Origin: Chryseobacterium sp. Leaf394
GTDB lineage: Bacteria > Bacteroidota > Bacteroidia > Flavobacteriales > Weeksellaceae
Reading direction: 5' to 3'
Length of the DNA stretch: 64,000 nucleotides
Assembly (NCBI RefSeq): GCF_001424105.1
Contig: NZ_LMQH01000011.1
Coordinates: 1,847,447 to 1,911,446 of the forward strand
This document shows, in pieces, positions 1 to 8,943 of this stretch; within the stretch, counting starts at the first letter, position 1, and each line of letters starts with the position of its first letter. The position numbers and the translations under genes are program-made. The notes beneath the pieces are model-generated. The model was not told where the DNA came from. It saw only the letters and a list, made by a program, of their open reading frames with translations, and did not search any database.

Positions 1-89
1 ATATTGGATTGCAAATATACGACAATATTTTAAAAATCCTAATATTTCTTTTAAATAAAGGATTTCGCAGGAAATTATTTTAATATTAC

Positions 90-97
90 TATCTTTG
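90..97 (+). promoter_or_regulatory. TAnnTTTG -7 box, leaderless geometry
   Basis: TATCTTTG matches the Bacteroidota -7 consensus exactly and ends four bases before the ATG at 102. With the usual spacing the transcript would start at or within a few bases of the start codon, so the mRNA would be leaderless or nearly so. The same geometry recurs before 53979 and 62312. Confidence 0.6.
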
Positions 98-101
98 TTC
101 T

Positions 102-713
102 ATGGCTAAAATACTCAGAATCTACCCCGATAATCCTCAGGAAAACCTTATCAGTGAGGTCATTAAAACCCTGAACAATGGCGGACTCATCATTTATCCG
201 TCCGACACAATCTATGCTTTGGGATGCAATATTTTTGACATCAAAGCCATGGAAAAACTTGCTCAGCTCAAAAAACAGAAGCTCGACAAAGCAAAATTTT
301 CGATTATCTGTAACGATCTGAGTCATCTTTCAGATTTTACAAGACCCATTGACACTTCGGTTTTCAGGTTTCTGAAAAGTCATCTTCCGGGACCTTTTAC
401 ATTTATTCTGGAAGCCAACAAAAGCCTTCCTTTAGCTTATAAAAACCACAAAACAATTGGAATCAGGGTTCCTGATCACCCAATTCCACAATTGATTGTT
501 GAGAAACTTGGTCACCCGATTGCCTCAACTTCCATTCACGACGACGATGAAATCATTGAATATTCTACCGATCCTGAACTGATTGCCGAGAAATATGATC
601 ATCTGGTTGACATCGTAATCGATTCCGGATATGGTGACAATGTTGCATCCACGATTGTTGATCTCACATCTGGGGAACCGGAAATCATCCGTCAGGGAAA
701 AGGAATTATCTAA
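102..713 (+). CDS. L-threonylcarbamoyladenylate synthase (Sua5/YciO/YrdC family)
   Basis: This 203-residue protein consists of a single YrdC-type domain. Family members make threonylcarbamoyl-AMP from threonine, bicarbonate and ATP for the t6A37 modification of ANN-decoding tRNAs in the cytoplasm. The N-terminal segment with SDTIYALGCN (about residues 34-43), the following KKQK stretch and the later STSIHDDDE motif are the nucleotide and substrate-binding landmarks. The length fits the short YciO/TsaC form without the Sua5 C-terminal domain. The start is set by the -7 box ending at 97; no alternative upstream ATG is plausible. Members of this family include YciO-type proteins whose role in t6A is less certain, so the exact enzyme assignment is inferred. 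Confidence 0.9.
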   Translation: MAKILRIYPDNPQENLISEVIKTLNNGGLIIYPSDTIYALGCNIFDIKAMEKLAQLKKQKLDKAKFSIICNDLSHLSDFTRPIDTSVFRFLKSHLPGPFTFILEANKSLPLAYKNHKTIGIRVPDHPIPQLIVEKLGHPIASTSIHDDDEIIEYSTDPELIAEKYDHLVDIVIDSGYGDNVASTIVDLTSGEPEIIRQGKGII

Positions 714-795
714 ATTCAATGTTCAAAATTCAGGATTTATATGCTCCGAAGCATCATTAGATCTTAAATTTTAAACCTTAAATCTTAATCTATTC

Positions 796-1554
796 ATGAA
801 ACTTATTACTTCGCCAGCCAAATTGATGAATGTAGAAAATACGACAGGTCTTTTGAGGTCTTCTACACCGAAATTCATTGATGACGCTGCACACATTCAC
901 AAATATTTAAAAGAAAAAACACCGAAATACCTTTCAGACCTGATGGAAATTTCGCCAAAACTGGCAGATGAAAACTGGGAAAGAAATCAAAAGTGGAATG
1001 CCAAACCGACAGCAAAAAATTCTGCTCCGGCAATGTTTGCGTTTACAGGCGAAGTTTACAGAGGTTTAGATGCGAAAACTTTAGATAAAAAAGCGGTGGA
1101 TTATCTTCAGAAAAACTACAGAATTCTTTCGGGATTGTACGGCTTGCTGAAACCTTCTGATAAGGTGATGCTTTACCGTTTGGAAATGGGTCGCCCGTTT
1201 GAATTTGAAGAGTATAAAAATCTTTATTCGTTCTGGACAGAAAAAGTGACTGAACAGTTAAATTCTGAATTGAAAAAGAATGAATTTATTGTCAATCTTG
1301 CCAGCAATGAATACTTCAAAGTAATTGATAAAAAGAAACTGAACCATCAGGTCATTGATTTTGATTTTTACGAATTAAAAGATGGAAAACCCAAAACCAT
1401 CGTCGTTTACACGAAACACGCCAGAGGCTTGGTAGTAAGATTTTGCGCCGAAACCAATGCAAAAACTCTGAATGATGTAAAAGCTTTCAACTACGAAGGC
1501 TACAGGATTGATGAGGAAAAATCTACGGATGCTAATCTGGTTTTTGTGAGGTAA
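796..1554 (+). CDS. yaaA: YaaA family peroxide stress protein
   Basis: The 252-residue product is full length for the YaaA (DUF328) family. Visible family features are the N-terminal ITSPAKLM, the central YRGLDAKTLD, the LSGLYGLLKPSD segment and a basic C-terminal half ending in a VFVR-type strand. In E. coli YaaA limits intracellular free iron during hydrogen peroxide stress and binds DNA; that role here is by homology only. It lies 82 bases downstream of the first gene, separated by a degenerate 7-nt repetitive tract of the TAAATCT type, and only 4 bases upstream of the next gene, so it probably heads a run with the lipoprotein and prmC. Confidence 0.88.
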   Translation: MKLITSPAKLMNVENTTGLLRSSTPKFIDDAAHIHKYLKEKTPKYLSDLMEISPKLADENWERNQKWNAKPTAKNSAPAMFAFTGEVYRGLDAKTLDKKAVDYLQKNYRILSGLYGLLKPSDKVMLYRLEMGRPFEFEEYKNLYSFWTEKVTEQLNSELKKNEFIVNLASNEYFKVIDKKKLNHQVIDFDFYELKDGKPKTIVVYTKHARGLVVRFCAETNAKTLNDVKAFNYEGYRIDEEKSTDANLVFVR

Positions 1555-1558
1555 AATC

Positions 1559-3397
1559 ATGAAAACGCTGAATGCACTGGCACAATACGCACTAAAACTT
1601 GTTTGCACAACGAGTTTCATGGTTTGCTGTTCACAGGAAACAAAAATCCTTTCTACCAACGGATTTCTAGACAATCAAACTTATAATAGTGCTTACGAAG
1701 ACACAATAAAATATACTTCAAAAAATATATTCTCTGTAACTGAATATAAAAGACCCCAGAATAAAGACAGCATTTCTGCCAGATTCAACGGATTGCCTTA
1801 TACGAAGCAGACCTATACAGAATATTTACAGGATGGAAGGAAAAAGTACAGGCTATACAGATCTTCTGAAACATTTATAGTTGAGAAATTTCATTATGAT
1901 AAAAATGAGTTGATTCTAAAAGAAACTGTTGAAAGCAAATATGGAAATTCTTACAAATGGCTTTTCTATAATCCTGACGGACTTTTAAATGAAGAAATTT
2001 ATTATAAATCTGATCAGAGAAAGAAAAATATCTTTGAAGGCTACACCAAATATCACTATTCTTCAGATGAGAAAAAAACCACTGTTAAAATATTGGATTA
2101 TGGTTATGACTCTTTAGCCAACGAAGAAAAATACGAATTTGAATTCCCAACACTTACTAAAACAACTCCTCTTTACCAATCCAAAGTTCATGAATACCGT
2201 TGGTTCAACGGAAAATATCAACCAACTAAAATAAAAGATTACATTGTAGAAAATCGTGACGTAACCTTTGAATATGATGAAAATGGACGTTTGGTATCAG
2301 AAATTTGGTATCAGAACCATAGCAATCTTGAAAATAAAACCGAATTTTCTTATACAGACAATGATAAGAACAAAACCGAACAGCAATATCATCTCTCAGG
2401 AACTGAAAAGTCTACAAAAATAACCCGAAAATATGATGAGCACAAAAATTTGGTTTTTGAGCAAAGTATAGAATACACAGGGCATCCACTGAGCGAAAAT
2501 ACGTTTGAATACGTATACGATAAACAGGGAAACTGGATCTCAAAAAAACATTTCAGAAAAGATGCAGATTCAGGAATTAATGCAGAAAAAGAGCTTATAG
2601 ATTACGAATATCGTGAGATAAAATACTACAGTTCTGCCATTGTTCAAAGAAATTTTAAGTTACCTGAACTTCCTGAAATAGTAAATTCGATACGAAACAA
2701 TATTCCCAAAATTGCAATTCAAAAGAAAAAGAAGATTGAAGATTTTGATACCGCAGTAAAAAACGGCGATTTTGAAAGCCAGATTAATCTGAAAAAAGCA
2801 AAAACTATTGAAGATTTTACTCCTGAGTTTTGGAATTTAAAAGTCAAAGAATCTGGTAATTTGGATGACGAACCCGGCGATGAAGTTGTATGCGTTTACG
2901 AAACTCCCGTTGAAGGCGATTTGGGATTCGAACAGGCACTTGCAATCTTTAAAAAAGAAGGTGAAGACTGGACTTTGTGGCATCAATCCGTAAAACCGGT
3001 ACTATCTACAGCCCACGGCGGAATGATGGGAAATCCGTTTGAGGGAATCAGTATTAAAAATAAAACTATTGTCATCAACCATTTTGGTGGAAGCAGGCAG
3101 AAATGGAGCTACACACATCGGTACAGATTTCAAAATCAAAACTGGTACCTCATTGGTGCAAGCGTAGATTTCGGGTCGCCTTGCGATTACTTTGACTCAT
3201 TAGATTACAATTTATCAACGGGAATTGCTGTATTTGAGCACAGCTCGGAAGACTGCAGTGACAATGTAGACAGACCAAAAACAAGCCGCTGGAAGGAAAC
3301 AGTCAACAAAAAAATACAGTTGCCTCTGATGGATGAATTTTCTGTCGGTGAAAACAGGATTGAACTAAAAACAAGAAAAACAGAAATGTTTTATTAG
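1559..3397 (+). CDS. Exported YD/RHS-like repeat protein of unknown function, possible lipoprotein
   Basis: The 612-residue protein starts with a hydrophobic segment ending in SFMVCCSQ, which suggests export and possibly lipidation, although the lipobox is not canonical. Residues about 90-360 contain repeated tyrosine/aspartate strands such as YDENGRLVSEIWYQ, KYDEHKNLVFEQS and YDKQGNWISKKHF. These resemble the YD repeats of RHS and similar beta-rich surface proteins, but they are few and degenerate. The C-terminal part (about 400-560) is a different globular region with several Trp residues. I do not recognise a named family. It follows yaaA by 4 bases and ends 5 bases before prmC, so transcription with both is likely. 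Confidence 0.6.
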   Translation: MKTLNALAQYALKLVCTTSFMVCCSQETKILSTNGFLDNQTYNSAYEDTIKYTSKNIFSVTEYKRPQNKDSISARFNGLPYTKQTYTEYLQDGRKKYRLYRSSETFIVEKFHYDKNELILKETVESKYGNSYKWLFYNPDGLLNEEIYYKSDQRKKNIFEGYTKYHYSSDEKKTTVKILDYGYDSLANEEKYEFEFPTLTKTTPLYQSKVHEYRWFNGKYQPTKIKDYIVENRDVTFEYDENGRLVSEIWYQNHSNLENKTEFSYTDNDKNKTEQQYHLSGTEKSTKITRKYDEHKNLVFEQSIEYTGHPLSENTFEYVYDKQGNWISKKHFRKDADSGINAEKELIDYEYREIKYYSSAIVQRNFKLPELPEIVNSIRNNIPKIAIQKKKKIEDFDTAVKNGDFESQINLKKAKTIEDFTPEFWNLKVKESGNLDDEPGDEVVCVYETPVEGDLGFEQALAIFKKEGEDWTLWHQSVKPVLSTAHGGMMGNPFEGISIKNKTIVINHFGGSRQKWSYTHRYRFQNQNWYLIGASVDFGSPCDYFDSLDYNLSTGIAVFEHSSEDCSDNVDRPKTSRWKETVNKKIQLPLMDEFSVGENRIELKTRKTEMFY

Positions 3398-3402
3398 AAA
3401 AA

Positions 3403-4356
3403 ATGACATTTGCAGATTTAAAAACACATTTTATACAGCAACTTTCAAAGGTTTATTCAGATTCTGAAAGCAAATTTATTTTTCAGATTTTTGCTGAATC
3501 AATTTTTGAACTGAATGCAGTTCAGCAGCGACAGTTTTCTGATGAAAATGTTTCGAATGATATTCAGATTCAATTTGAAAGTATTATTTCAGAATTAAAA
3601 ACCGGAAAACCTTATCTGCAGATTTTGGGTGAAACAGAATTTTACGGAATGAAATTTTTCGTTGATGAAAACGTTCTAATTCCAAGACCTGAAACTGAGG
3701 AATTGCTGGAAATAGCGATACACAAAATCCAAAGGCTTCGACAAGCTCAGCCTGTCACGAAATTCCCTCAACCTTTAAATCCTAAAACCCTAGAACACTC
3801 CGACCGTCAAACCCCAGAACACTCTGACCCTCAAATCCTCAAACCCTCAAACCCTCAAACCCTCAAAATACTCGACATCGGAACCGGCAGCGGAATTATT
3901 CCTCTGGTTTTAAAAAAACATTTTCCCGATGCAGAAGTTTCTTCAATTGATTTTTCTGACAAGGCTCTGGAAACAGCGAAGAGAAATGCGGACTTCCACA
4001 AATTGAATGTTAATTTTATTCATGCAGACTATTTAAATTTAGATTTAAATGAAAATTTTGATGTTATTATTTCAAACCCACCTTACATCGGGATGGATGA
4101 AGAGACGGAAATTTCGGATTCGGTAAAGGAATTTGAACCGAAAATGGCTTTGTTTTCTCCAACTTCAGATGCTTTGATTTTCTACCGGAAAATTGCTGAG
4201 GATTGTGAAAAATATTTAAATAAAAGCGGCTTGCTTTTTCTTGAAATCAATCAGAAATTGGGTCAGGAAACATTGGATTTATATCAAAATTTATCTCATT
4301 TTGAGCTTCTCAAAGATTTAAGCGGAAACAACAGGTTTATTTTCGGAATCAAGTAA
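3403..4356 (+). CDS. prmC: Peptide chain release factor N5-glutamine methyltransferase PrmC, with repeat-derived insertion
   Basis: PrmC methylates the glutamine of the GGQ motif of RF1 and RF2 using S-adenosylmethionine. The protein has the N-terminal helical domain (about 1-105), a Rossmann methyltransferase domain with motif I DIGTGSGI (about 157-164) and the diagnostic NPPY at residues 225-228. The length of 317 exceeds the usual 275-290 because residues about 110-154, between RPETEELLEIA and the Rossmann fold, are extra and rich in Pro, Gln, Ser and His. This insert is encoded by a short dispersed element (3736-3750) followed by a degenerate 8-nt tandem array (3761-3864). The frame stays open, so the gene is probably functional, the insert forming a floppy linker. 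Confidence 0.92.
   Translation: MTFADLKTHFIQQLSKVYSDSESKFIFQIFAESIFELNAVQQRQFSDENVSNDIQIQFESIISELKTGKPYLQILGETEFYGMKFFVDENVLIPRPETEELLEIAIHKIQRLRQAQPVTKFPQPLNPKTLEHSDRQTPEHSDPQILKPSNPQTLKILDIGTGSGIIPLVLKKHFPDAEVSSIDFSDKALETAKRNADFHKLNVNFIHADYLNLDLNENFDVIISNPPYIGMDEETEISDSVKEFEPKMALFSPTSDALIFYRKIAEDCEKYLNKSGLLFLEINQKLGQETLDLYQNLSHFELLKDLSGNNRFIFGIK
3736..3750 (+). repeat. Short dispersed repeat core inside prmC
   Basis: The 15-base core cttcgacaagctcag also occurs at 63927-63941 in non-coding DNA. It is the left edge of the foreign-looking insertion in prmC and is followed directly by the 8-nt array. Confidence 0.6.
3761..3864 (+). repeat. Coding octanucleotide tandem repeat (about 13 units)
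   Basis: The stretch divides into thirteen consecutive 8-base units. The last three (3841-3864) are identical copies of aaaccctc, the one before differs at one base, and earlier units (for example gaacactc at 3793 and again at 3817) are progressively degenerate. A unit of 8 is not a multiple of three, so loss or gain of one unit would frameshift prmC. Confidence 0.85.
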
Positions 4357-4366
4357 AACATTACTC

Positions 4367-4924
4367 ATGGAGAATTTATTTCAATCTGAATTCCGGTTAG
4401 AAACAGAACGGTTTCATTTAAAAGGTGTCACCCCTACAATGATTCATCAGATGTATTTACATTCTGAAAAAGACGCAATTATCGGTTTTTTCGGCTTTGG
4501 AGAATCCGGATATGAAAGATATAAAAGTCTTCACGAAAACGGGATAGAAACGAAGGATCACTCTCTTTTTTTCTTTGTAATTGTCGATAAACAGACGGAT
4601 CTGGCCATCGGAAACTGCGGTTTTCACAGCTGGAATAAGGAGCACAAAAAAGCCGAAATATTTTATAATTTTTTCAATGACGAAGACAAAGGAAAAGGTT
4701 CAATGTCTGAAATTTTACCTTTAGTCTTAGATTTTGGTTTTAAAAATTTAGATTTAAACAGAATTCAGGGATTGGTGGCAGATTATAATATTCCTTCCAT
4801 AAAGTTACTTCTTAAAAACGGTTTTGTAAAAGAAGGAATTCTGCGTGAAGATTATTTTGATAATGGGAAATTTGAAGATTCGGTTTGCTATTCGCTTCTG
4901 AAATCTGAATGGAAAAGTTTTTAA
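4367..4924 (+). CDS. GNAT family N-acetyltransferase (RimJ/RimL type)
   Basis: The 185-residue protein has the RimJ/RimL-like architecture: an N-terminal FRLETERFHLKGV strand, the central AIGNCGFHSWN segment, and the acetyl-CoA-binding loop DEDKGKGSMSE in place of the usual Q/RxxGxG/A. It continues with NLDLNRIQGLVADYNIPSIKLLLKNGFVKEGILRE, broken here as LNRIQGLVADYN and SIKLLLKNGF, the typical C-terminal signature. Such enzymes acetylate N-termini of ribosomal proteins or small amines; the substrate cannot be inferred. It starts 10 bases after prmC and probably shares its transcript. Confidence 0.88.
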   Translation: MENLFQSEFRLETERFHLKGVTPTMIHQMYLHSEKDAIIGFFGFGESGYERYKSLHENGIETKDHSLFFFVIVDKQTDLAIGNCGFHSWNKEHKKAEIFYNFFNDEDKGKGSMSEILPLVLDFGFKNLDLNRIQGLVADYNIPSIKLLLKNGFVKEGILREDYFDNGKFEDSVCYSLLKSEWKSF

Positions 4925-5623
4925 ATTTATTATTTGATCTTTAATCTATTACAAAAGTTCTCTTTAAATTTCTCTTTAGCAAAGGCTGTTTGCACTCTAC
5001 TTATCCTGTTTTTCTGTTAACTATACTTAAAATTAATTATGATTACAGAAAATCATTAAATACAGGTTTGTATATTTAAATGATTCAATTCTTTTTCCAA
5101 TATAAAATTGATTTGTTCTTTTCACTCGCATATTTCAATTCCAAAACTTCACAGCAGTTTCATCGCAGCAATTAGTAATCATCATTTCCCACTTTTTATT
5201 AATGATTAGAAAAGAAGCTATAAATATCTCAAGTCTGCGCATAACCATGATATTTATCATAAAATTATAGACTCAGCCGAAATTGATAAATCCTTTAACA
5301 TTTTGCGTAATATTTAGTTAACATTCAATAATTTTATTTAAAAATTATTCTCAACAGAAAAGCTTTTTAATTATGAATAATTAAATTATCTATAATCTAA
5401 TTTATTCCCTTACAATCACTTTAAAAGAAACTAAAATGAGTTTTTCACGATTAAAAGTCTGAATTGATAATAATAACACATTATAGAATCGATATTTAAA
5501 AATTATTTTTATTAAATTTTGACAAGATATTAATTTCATATTATTTTAATATATATATTTAGTGCAATCGATTACAATACAGCAAATAAAAATTAATGTC
5601 AAACAAATTAAAACTTATTAATC
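4925..5623. other. AT-rich intergenic region upstream of the pectate lyase
   Basis: About 700 bases without a credible ORF, extremely A+T-rich towards the 3' end. The only structured signal I see is the LacI-type dyad at 5563-5576. A long untranslated leader or small RNA cannot be excluded. Confidence 0.5.
5554..5576 (+). promoter_or_regulatory. Candidate -7 box overlapping start region and LacI-type operator
   Basis: TATATTTA at 5554-5561 is one base from the TAnnTTTG consensus. Directly after it TGCAATC/GATTACA (5563-5576) forms a 14-bp dyad with a single mismatch and the central CG typical of LacI/GalR operators. It would cover the transcription start, the position of a repressor site. 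No LacI gene lies in the window. Confidence 0.45.
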
Positions 5624-8125
5624 ATGAATAAACCGCTACTTTATTTATTATTATTATTTTTCAGTTTTGTAAACATCAGCGCACAAAACGTCACTATTAC
5701 ACAGGAAACCGGCTGGATGGAAACTGCCTATATAAAATGGACACCCGTGAGTGGAGCCGACAGCTACAAAGTGTATTACACAGGTGGAAATTTCACCGAT
5801 AAAATTATCGATACACAACTGATCCGAAATTATGGTTCCTACTACAGAGCCGATGCACTGGGACTCAGCCCGGGAGTTTATACCTTAAAGGTTGTTCCGG
5901 TTACAGGAAACGTGGATGGTCCTGCAACAGTATCAGCCCCGATCACAGTTACCGCACATGACAGAACGGGATTTGCTCACAGCAACGGAAGAATTCCCGG
6001 CGCCTATAATCTTGACGGAACACTGAAAGCCAATGCCGTAGTTTTGTATGTAACCCAAGATACAAAAAACACAATTTCGTTAAATGTAACCGGCGCAAAT
6101 GCCAATCCATGTGTGGGGTTGCAGTCAATTTTGGATGGTTTTAAAAAAGGTTTAGATACGCGTCCGCTGGCTATCAGACTTATCGGTAATGTTACCGATC
6201 CAAATTATTTGCTTAACGGTGATGTTGTGATCGAAAACAAAAAAATAGCAGCAAGTTCGATTACATTTGAAGGTGTGGGATCTGATGCTTTGATTAATGG
6301 TTGGGGAATCAGAATAAAATCTGCGACCAATATTGAAGTCCGTAATTTAGGATTTATGTTAACAGATGCTTCTGAGGGCGATAATTTAAGTCTTCAGCAG
6401 GACAATACTTACATTTGGGCTCATAACAATGACTTATTTTATGGTGCTCCGGGATCTGATGCTGATCAGGCAAAAGGTGACGGTGCTCTTGATTCTAAAA
6501 AATCATCATACGTAACATTTTCTTACAATCATTTTTGGGACAACGGAAAAAGCTGTCTTTTGGGTCTAAGTGAAGGTACCACTGCGGATCTGTACATTAC
6601 TTATCATCACAACTGGTTTGATCATTCAGACTCAAGACATCCGAGAGTTCGTTACTTTTCTGCACATGTATACAACAATTATTATGACGGGAATTCCAAA
6701 TACGGTGCGGGATCAACTTTAGGTTCTTCTCTTTTCGTGGAAGGAAATTATTTCAGAAACTGTAAATATCCTATGTTGATTTCTAAACAGGGGACAGATA
6801 TTGCTGGCGGTGCTCCTGGAACCTTTTCCAATGAAAACGGCGGGATGATCAAGGCTCACAACAATTTTATGACTGGGCAAACTGCTTTTGTACCGTACAG
6901 TTCTTCTGCATCAGCTCAGTTTGATGCGTATGTAACAACGAACAGAAATGAAGTTGTGCCAAGCAGTATTACCGCAGTTCAGGGAAGCGCAACTTATAAT
7001 AACTTTGACACAAACCCTGCTTTATATATCAATTCTTTGGTGATTGATAATCCTGTAACAGCGAGAGATAAAACTATGCAATATTCCGGAAGAGTTTCCG
7101 GTGGAGATATCAGCTGGACATTTAATAATTCGGTGGATGATACAAATTCTTCTGTAAATACGGGATTGATGGCTGTACTACAAAACTACACCTCCCAATT
7201 GGTTTCTGTACAGGGAATTGCTTCCACACCGGTAAGTTCACAGACCCTGTCGATTCCTTCAAACAATGATCAGACCGTGATAACATCAACTGCAATCACA
7301 CCAATGATTTTCACTTGGGGCGGAACAGCTACTGATGTTACTGTAACAGGATTGCCTGCTTCAGGTGTGACTTTTGTGAAAAATGTTACCGCTAAAACCT
7401 TAACTATTTCCGGAAATCCTACTGATGATGTGAGTTTTACGGTGAATACCGTTGGTGCTTCGGGAACATCAGTTTCAGGTACAGGAAGTATTAGCGTGAT
7501 TCCTGCGGGAACGCCTCAAGGAAATGAAATTCATAATTTCACGGCATCCGGAACAGGAAGTACATTCTACACATTCACCTCAGCGAACATGAACTCGAAC
7601 GACGGATCTGCTTCTTACGATGGATTAACGCTTACAAAACGATTAAAATTAGAATCGGCAACTTCGATAGCGTACAATACGCTTCAGACTTCTACGTTAA
7701 CTTTAGTTCTTGACCCAACATTCAGTGGAACAGTAAAATTTGATAATGTAAACTATACCGCAACAGGTGGAATTATCACTATTCCTAACATTGCAGCGGG
7801 GTCTCATACCATCACGAAAGGAAGTGTAGCAAATCTTTTTTACATCAAAACAGTTTTCAATACTACCGGAACTTTAGCTGTACAGGAAAGTAAACTTAAT
7901 AAACTGACTGTGTATCCAAACCCTGTCAGTTCTATTCTGACGATTTCCACTGGAAATAGTGATGTGATAGAAAGTGGTACTGTTACAAATTCTTTAGGTC
8001 AGACTTTGAAAACATTAGATAAAAACACTACAAAAATCGACATGAGCGATCTGAGCAGTGGTGTTTACTTCTTACAGATTAAGACCAGAGAAGGTGTTTT
8101 AAATCAGAAAATTATTAAAAAATAA
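5624..8125 (+). CDS. Secreted polysaccharide lyase family 1 pectate lyase with fibronectin III and T9SS sorting domain
   Basis: This 833-residue protein has a signal peptide (about 1-20, ending near ISAQ) and an N-terminal fibronectin type III domain (about 22-110, with WMETAYIKWTPVSGADSYKVYY split across strands). The right-handed beta-helix of PL1 spans about 120-470. The catalytic region reads HNWFDHSDSRHPRVR, where the Arg of RHPR is the expected catalytic base, and SYNHFWDNGKSCLLG precedes it with calcium-binding geometry. Residues about 480-740 hold further beta-sandwich material. The last 75 residues are a type A T9SS domain (VYPNP...GVYFLQI...KIIKK). It should cleave polygalacturonate by beta-elimination at the cell surface or outside. 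It is a monocistronic gene followed by a strong terminator. Confidence 0.9.
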   Translation: MNKPLLYLLLLFFSFVNISAQNVTITQETGWMETAYIKWTPVSGADSYKVYYTGGNFTDKIIDTQLIRNYGSYYRADALGLSPGVYTLKVVPVTGNVDGPATVSAPITVTAHDRTGFAHSNGRIPGAYNLDGTLKANAVVLYVTQDTKNTISLNVTGANANPCVGLQSILDGFKKGLDTRPLAIRLIGNVTDPNYLLNGDVVIENKKIAASSITFEGVGSDALINGWGIRIKSATNIEVRNLGFMLTDASEGDNLSLQQDNTYIWAHNNDLFYGAPGSDADQAKGDGALDSKKSSYVTFSYNHFWDNGKSCLLGLSEGTTADLYITYHHNWFDHSDSRHPRVRYFSAHVYNNYYDGNSKYGAGSTLGSSLFVEGNYFRNCKYPMLISKQGTDIAGGAPGTFSNENGGMIKAHNNFMTGQTAFVPYSSSASAQFDAYVTTNRNEVVPSSITAVQGSATYNNFDTNPALYINSLVIDNPVTARDKTMQYSGRVSGGDISWTFNNSVDDTNSSVNTGLMAVLQNYTSQLVSVQGIASTPVSSQTLSIPSNNDQTVITSTAITPMIFTWGGTATDVTVTGLPASGVTFVKNVTAKTLTISGNPTDDVSFTVNTVGASGTSVSGTGSISVIPAGTPQGNEIHNFTASGTGSTFYTFTSANMNSNDGSASYDGLTLTKRLKLESATSIAYNTLQTSTLTLVLDPTFSGTVKFDNVNYTATGGIITIPNIAAGSHTITKGSVANLFYIKTVFNTTGTLAVQESKLNKLTVYPNPVSSILTISTGNSDVIESGTVTNSLGQTLKTLDKNTTKIDMSDLSSGVYFLQIKTREGVLNQKIIKK

Positions 8126-8142
8126 GAAAACACATCTTACAC

Positions 8143-8176
8143 AAAAAGCCATCTCTGTAATCAGGGATGGCTTTTT
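8143..8176. terminator. Bidirectional terminator between pectate lyase and rhomboid genes
   Basis: Arms aaaaagccatc and gatggcttttt form a GC-containing stem flanked by A and T tracts on either side, so it can serve both converging genes. Confidence 0.85.
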
Positions 8177-8198
8177 AAATTTTAAATTTCAAGATAAT

Positions 8199-8861
8199 CT
8201 AACCGATTTTTTTTCTAACAAATATTTCGAATGCAAGATATAATAGTGGCAGGGACATAATGAATAAATATAAAGCATTATCCATCGCCAACTGCGGAAA
8301 AATTGCCACTGAATAAACAAGACCGAAAAAAGCTCCGCCTAAATGGGCAGCATGACCAATATTATCATTACTTCGGGGATTCAGCATACTGTAAACCGAA
8401 TAGCCAAAATAAAGAAGCCCAAAAATATAACCCGGTAATGCAAAGTCCGACGGAAGAAAGATGATTCCTATTCTTATAACGTTGGGATCCAGCGAAACTC
8501 CGGCAAATATAATTCCTGCAACACCTCCACTTGCTCCAATAGCTGAATACCAACCTTGGTTTTGGTAGATAAGTAGTGAGAAAAGATTTCCGACTAAGAT
8601 TGATCCAATGTAAATGAGAAGAAAACCAACGAGTCCGAAAGCTTCCAAAACATAAGGTCCGAACATGTAAAGAACGTACATATTCAGAGCAAGATGGATA
8701 AAATCTGCGTGCAGGAAGCCTGCCGAAAGCAATCTCACATATTCTTTGCTGTATTTAACTGCTCCCACATTGAACTTGAATTTTTCAAAGTTTGGAGATC
8801 CCGCCGGAGCAGCAAAGCTCGCAATACAGGTAAGTGCTATGATTAAAATAATGATGTTCAT
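8199..8861 (-). CDS. Rhomboid family intramembrane serine protease
   Basis: The 220-residue protein has six predicted hydrophobic segments in the bacterial rhomboid pattern. The catalytic Ser is S111 in GASGG and the catalytic His is H173 in AAHLGGAFFG; the early HADFIHLALNMYVLY (residues 51-65) is the conserved helix 2 His/Asn region. Rhomboids cleave transmembrane substrates within the inner membrane. The substrate is unknown. It is convergent with the pectate lyase and lies 82 bases downstream of parC in the same direction, with a palindromic hairpin between, so independent transcription is likely. Confidence 0.92.
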   Translation of the reverse strand: MNIIILIIALTCIASFAAPAGSPNFEKFKFNVGAVKYSKEYVRLLSAGFLHADFIHLALNMYVLYMFGPYVLEAFGLVGFLLIYIGSILVGNLFSLLIYQNQGWYSAIGASGGVAGIIFAGVSLDPNVIRIGIIFLPSDFALPGYIFGLLYFGYSVYSMLNPRSNDNIGHAAHLGGAFFGLVYSVAIFPQLAMDNALYLFIMSLPLLYLAFEIFVRKKIG

Positions 8862-8899
8862 TTTTGATCTTTCTATTTTTTTTCAAAATTTCGCTGAAA

Positions 8900-8943
8900 A
8901 CTTTGTCAAAGTTCATCTTCCTGAAAATAAACTTTGACAAAGT
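8900..8943. repeat. Palindromic hairpin abutting the parC stop codon
   Basis: ACTTTGTCAAAGTT (8900-8913) and AACTTTGACAAAGT (8930-8943) are perfect reverse complements separated by 16 bases, and each arm is itself nearly palindromic. The hairpin begins at the base after the parC stop codon. It has no long T tract and looks more like a REP-type intergenic palindrome than a classical terminator. Confidence 0.7.
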
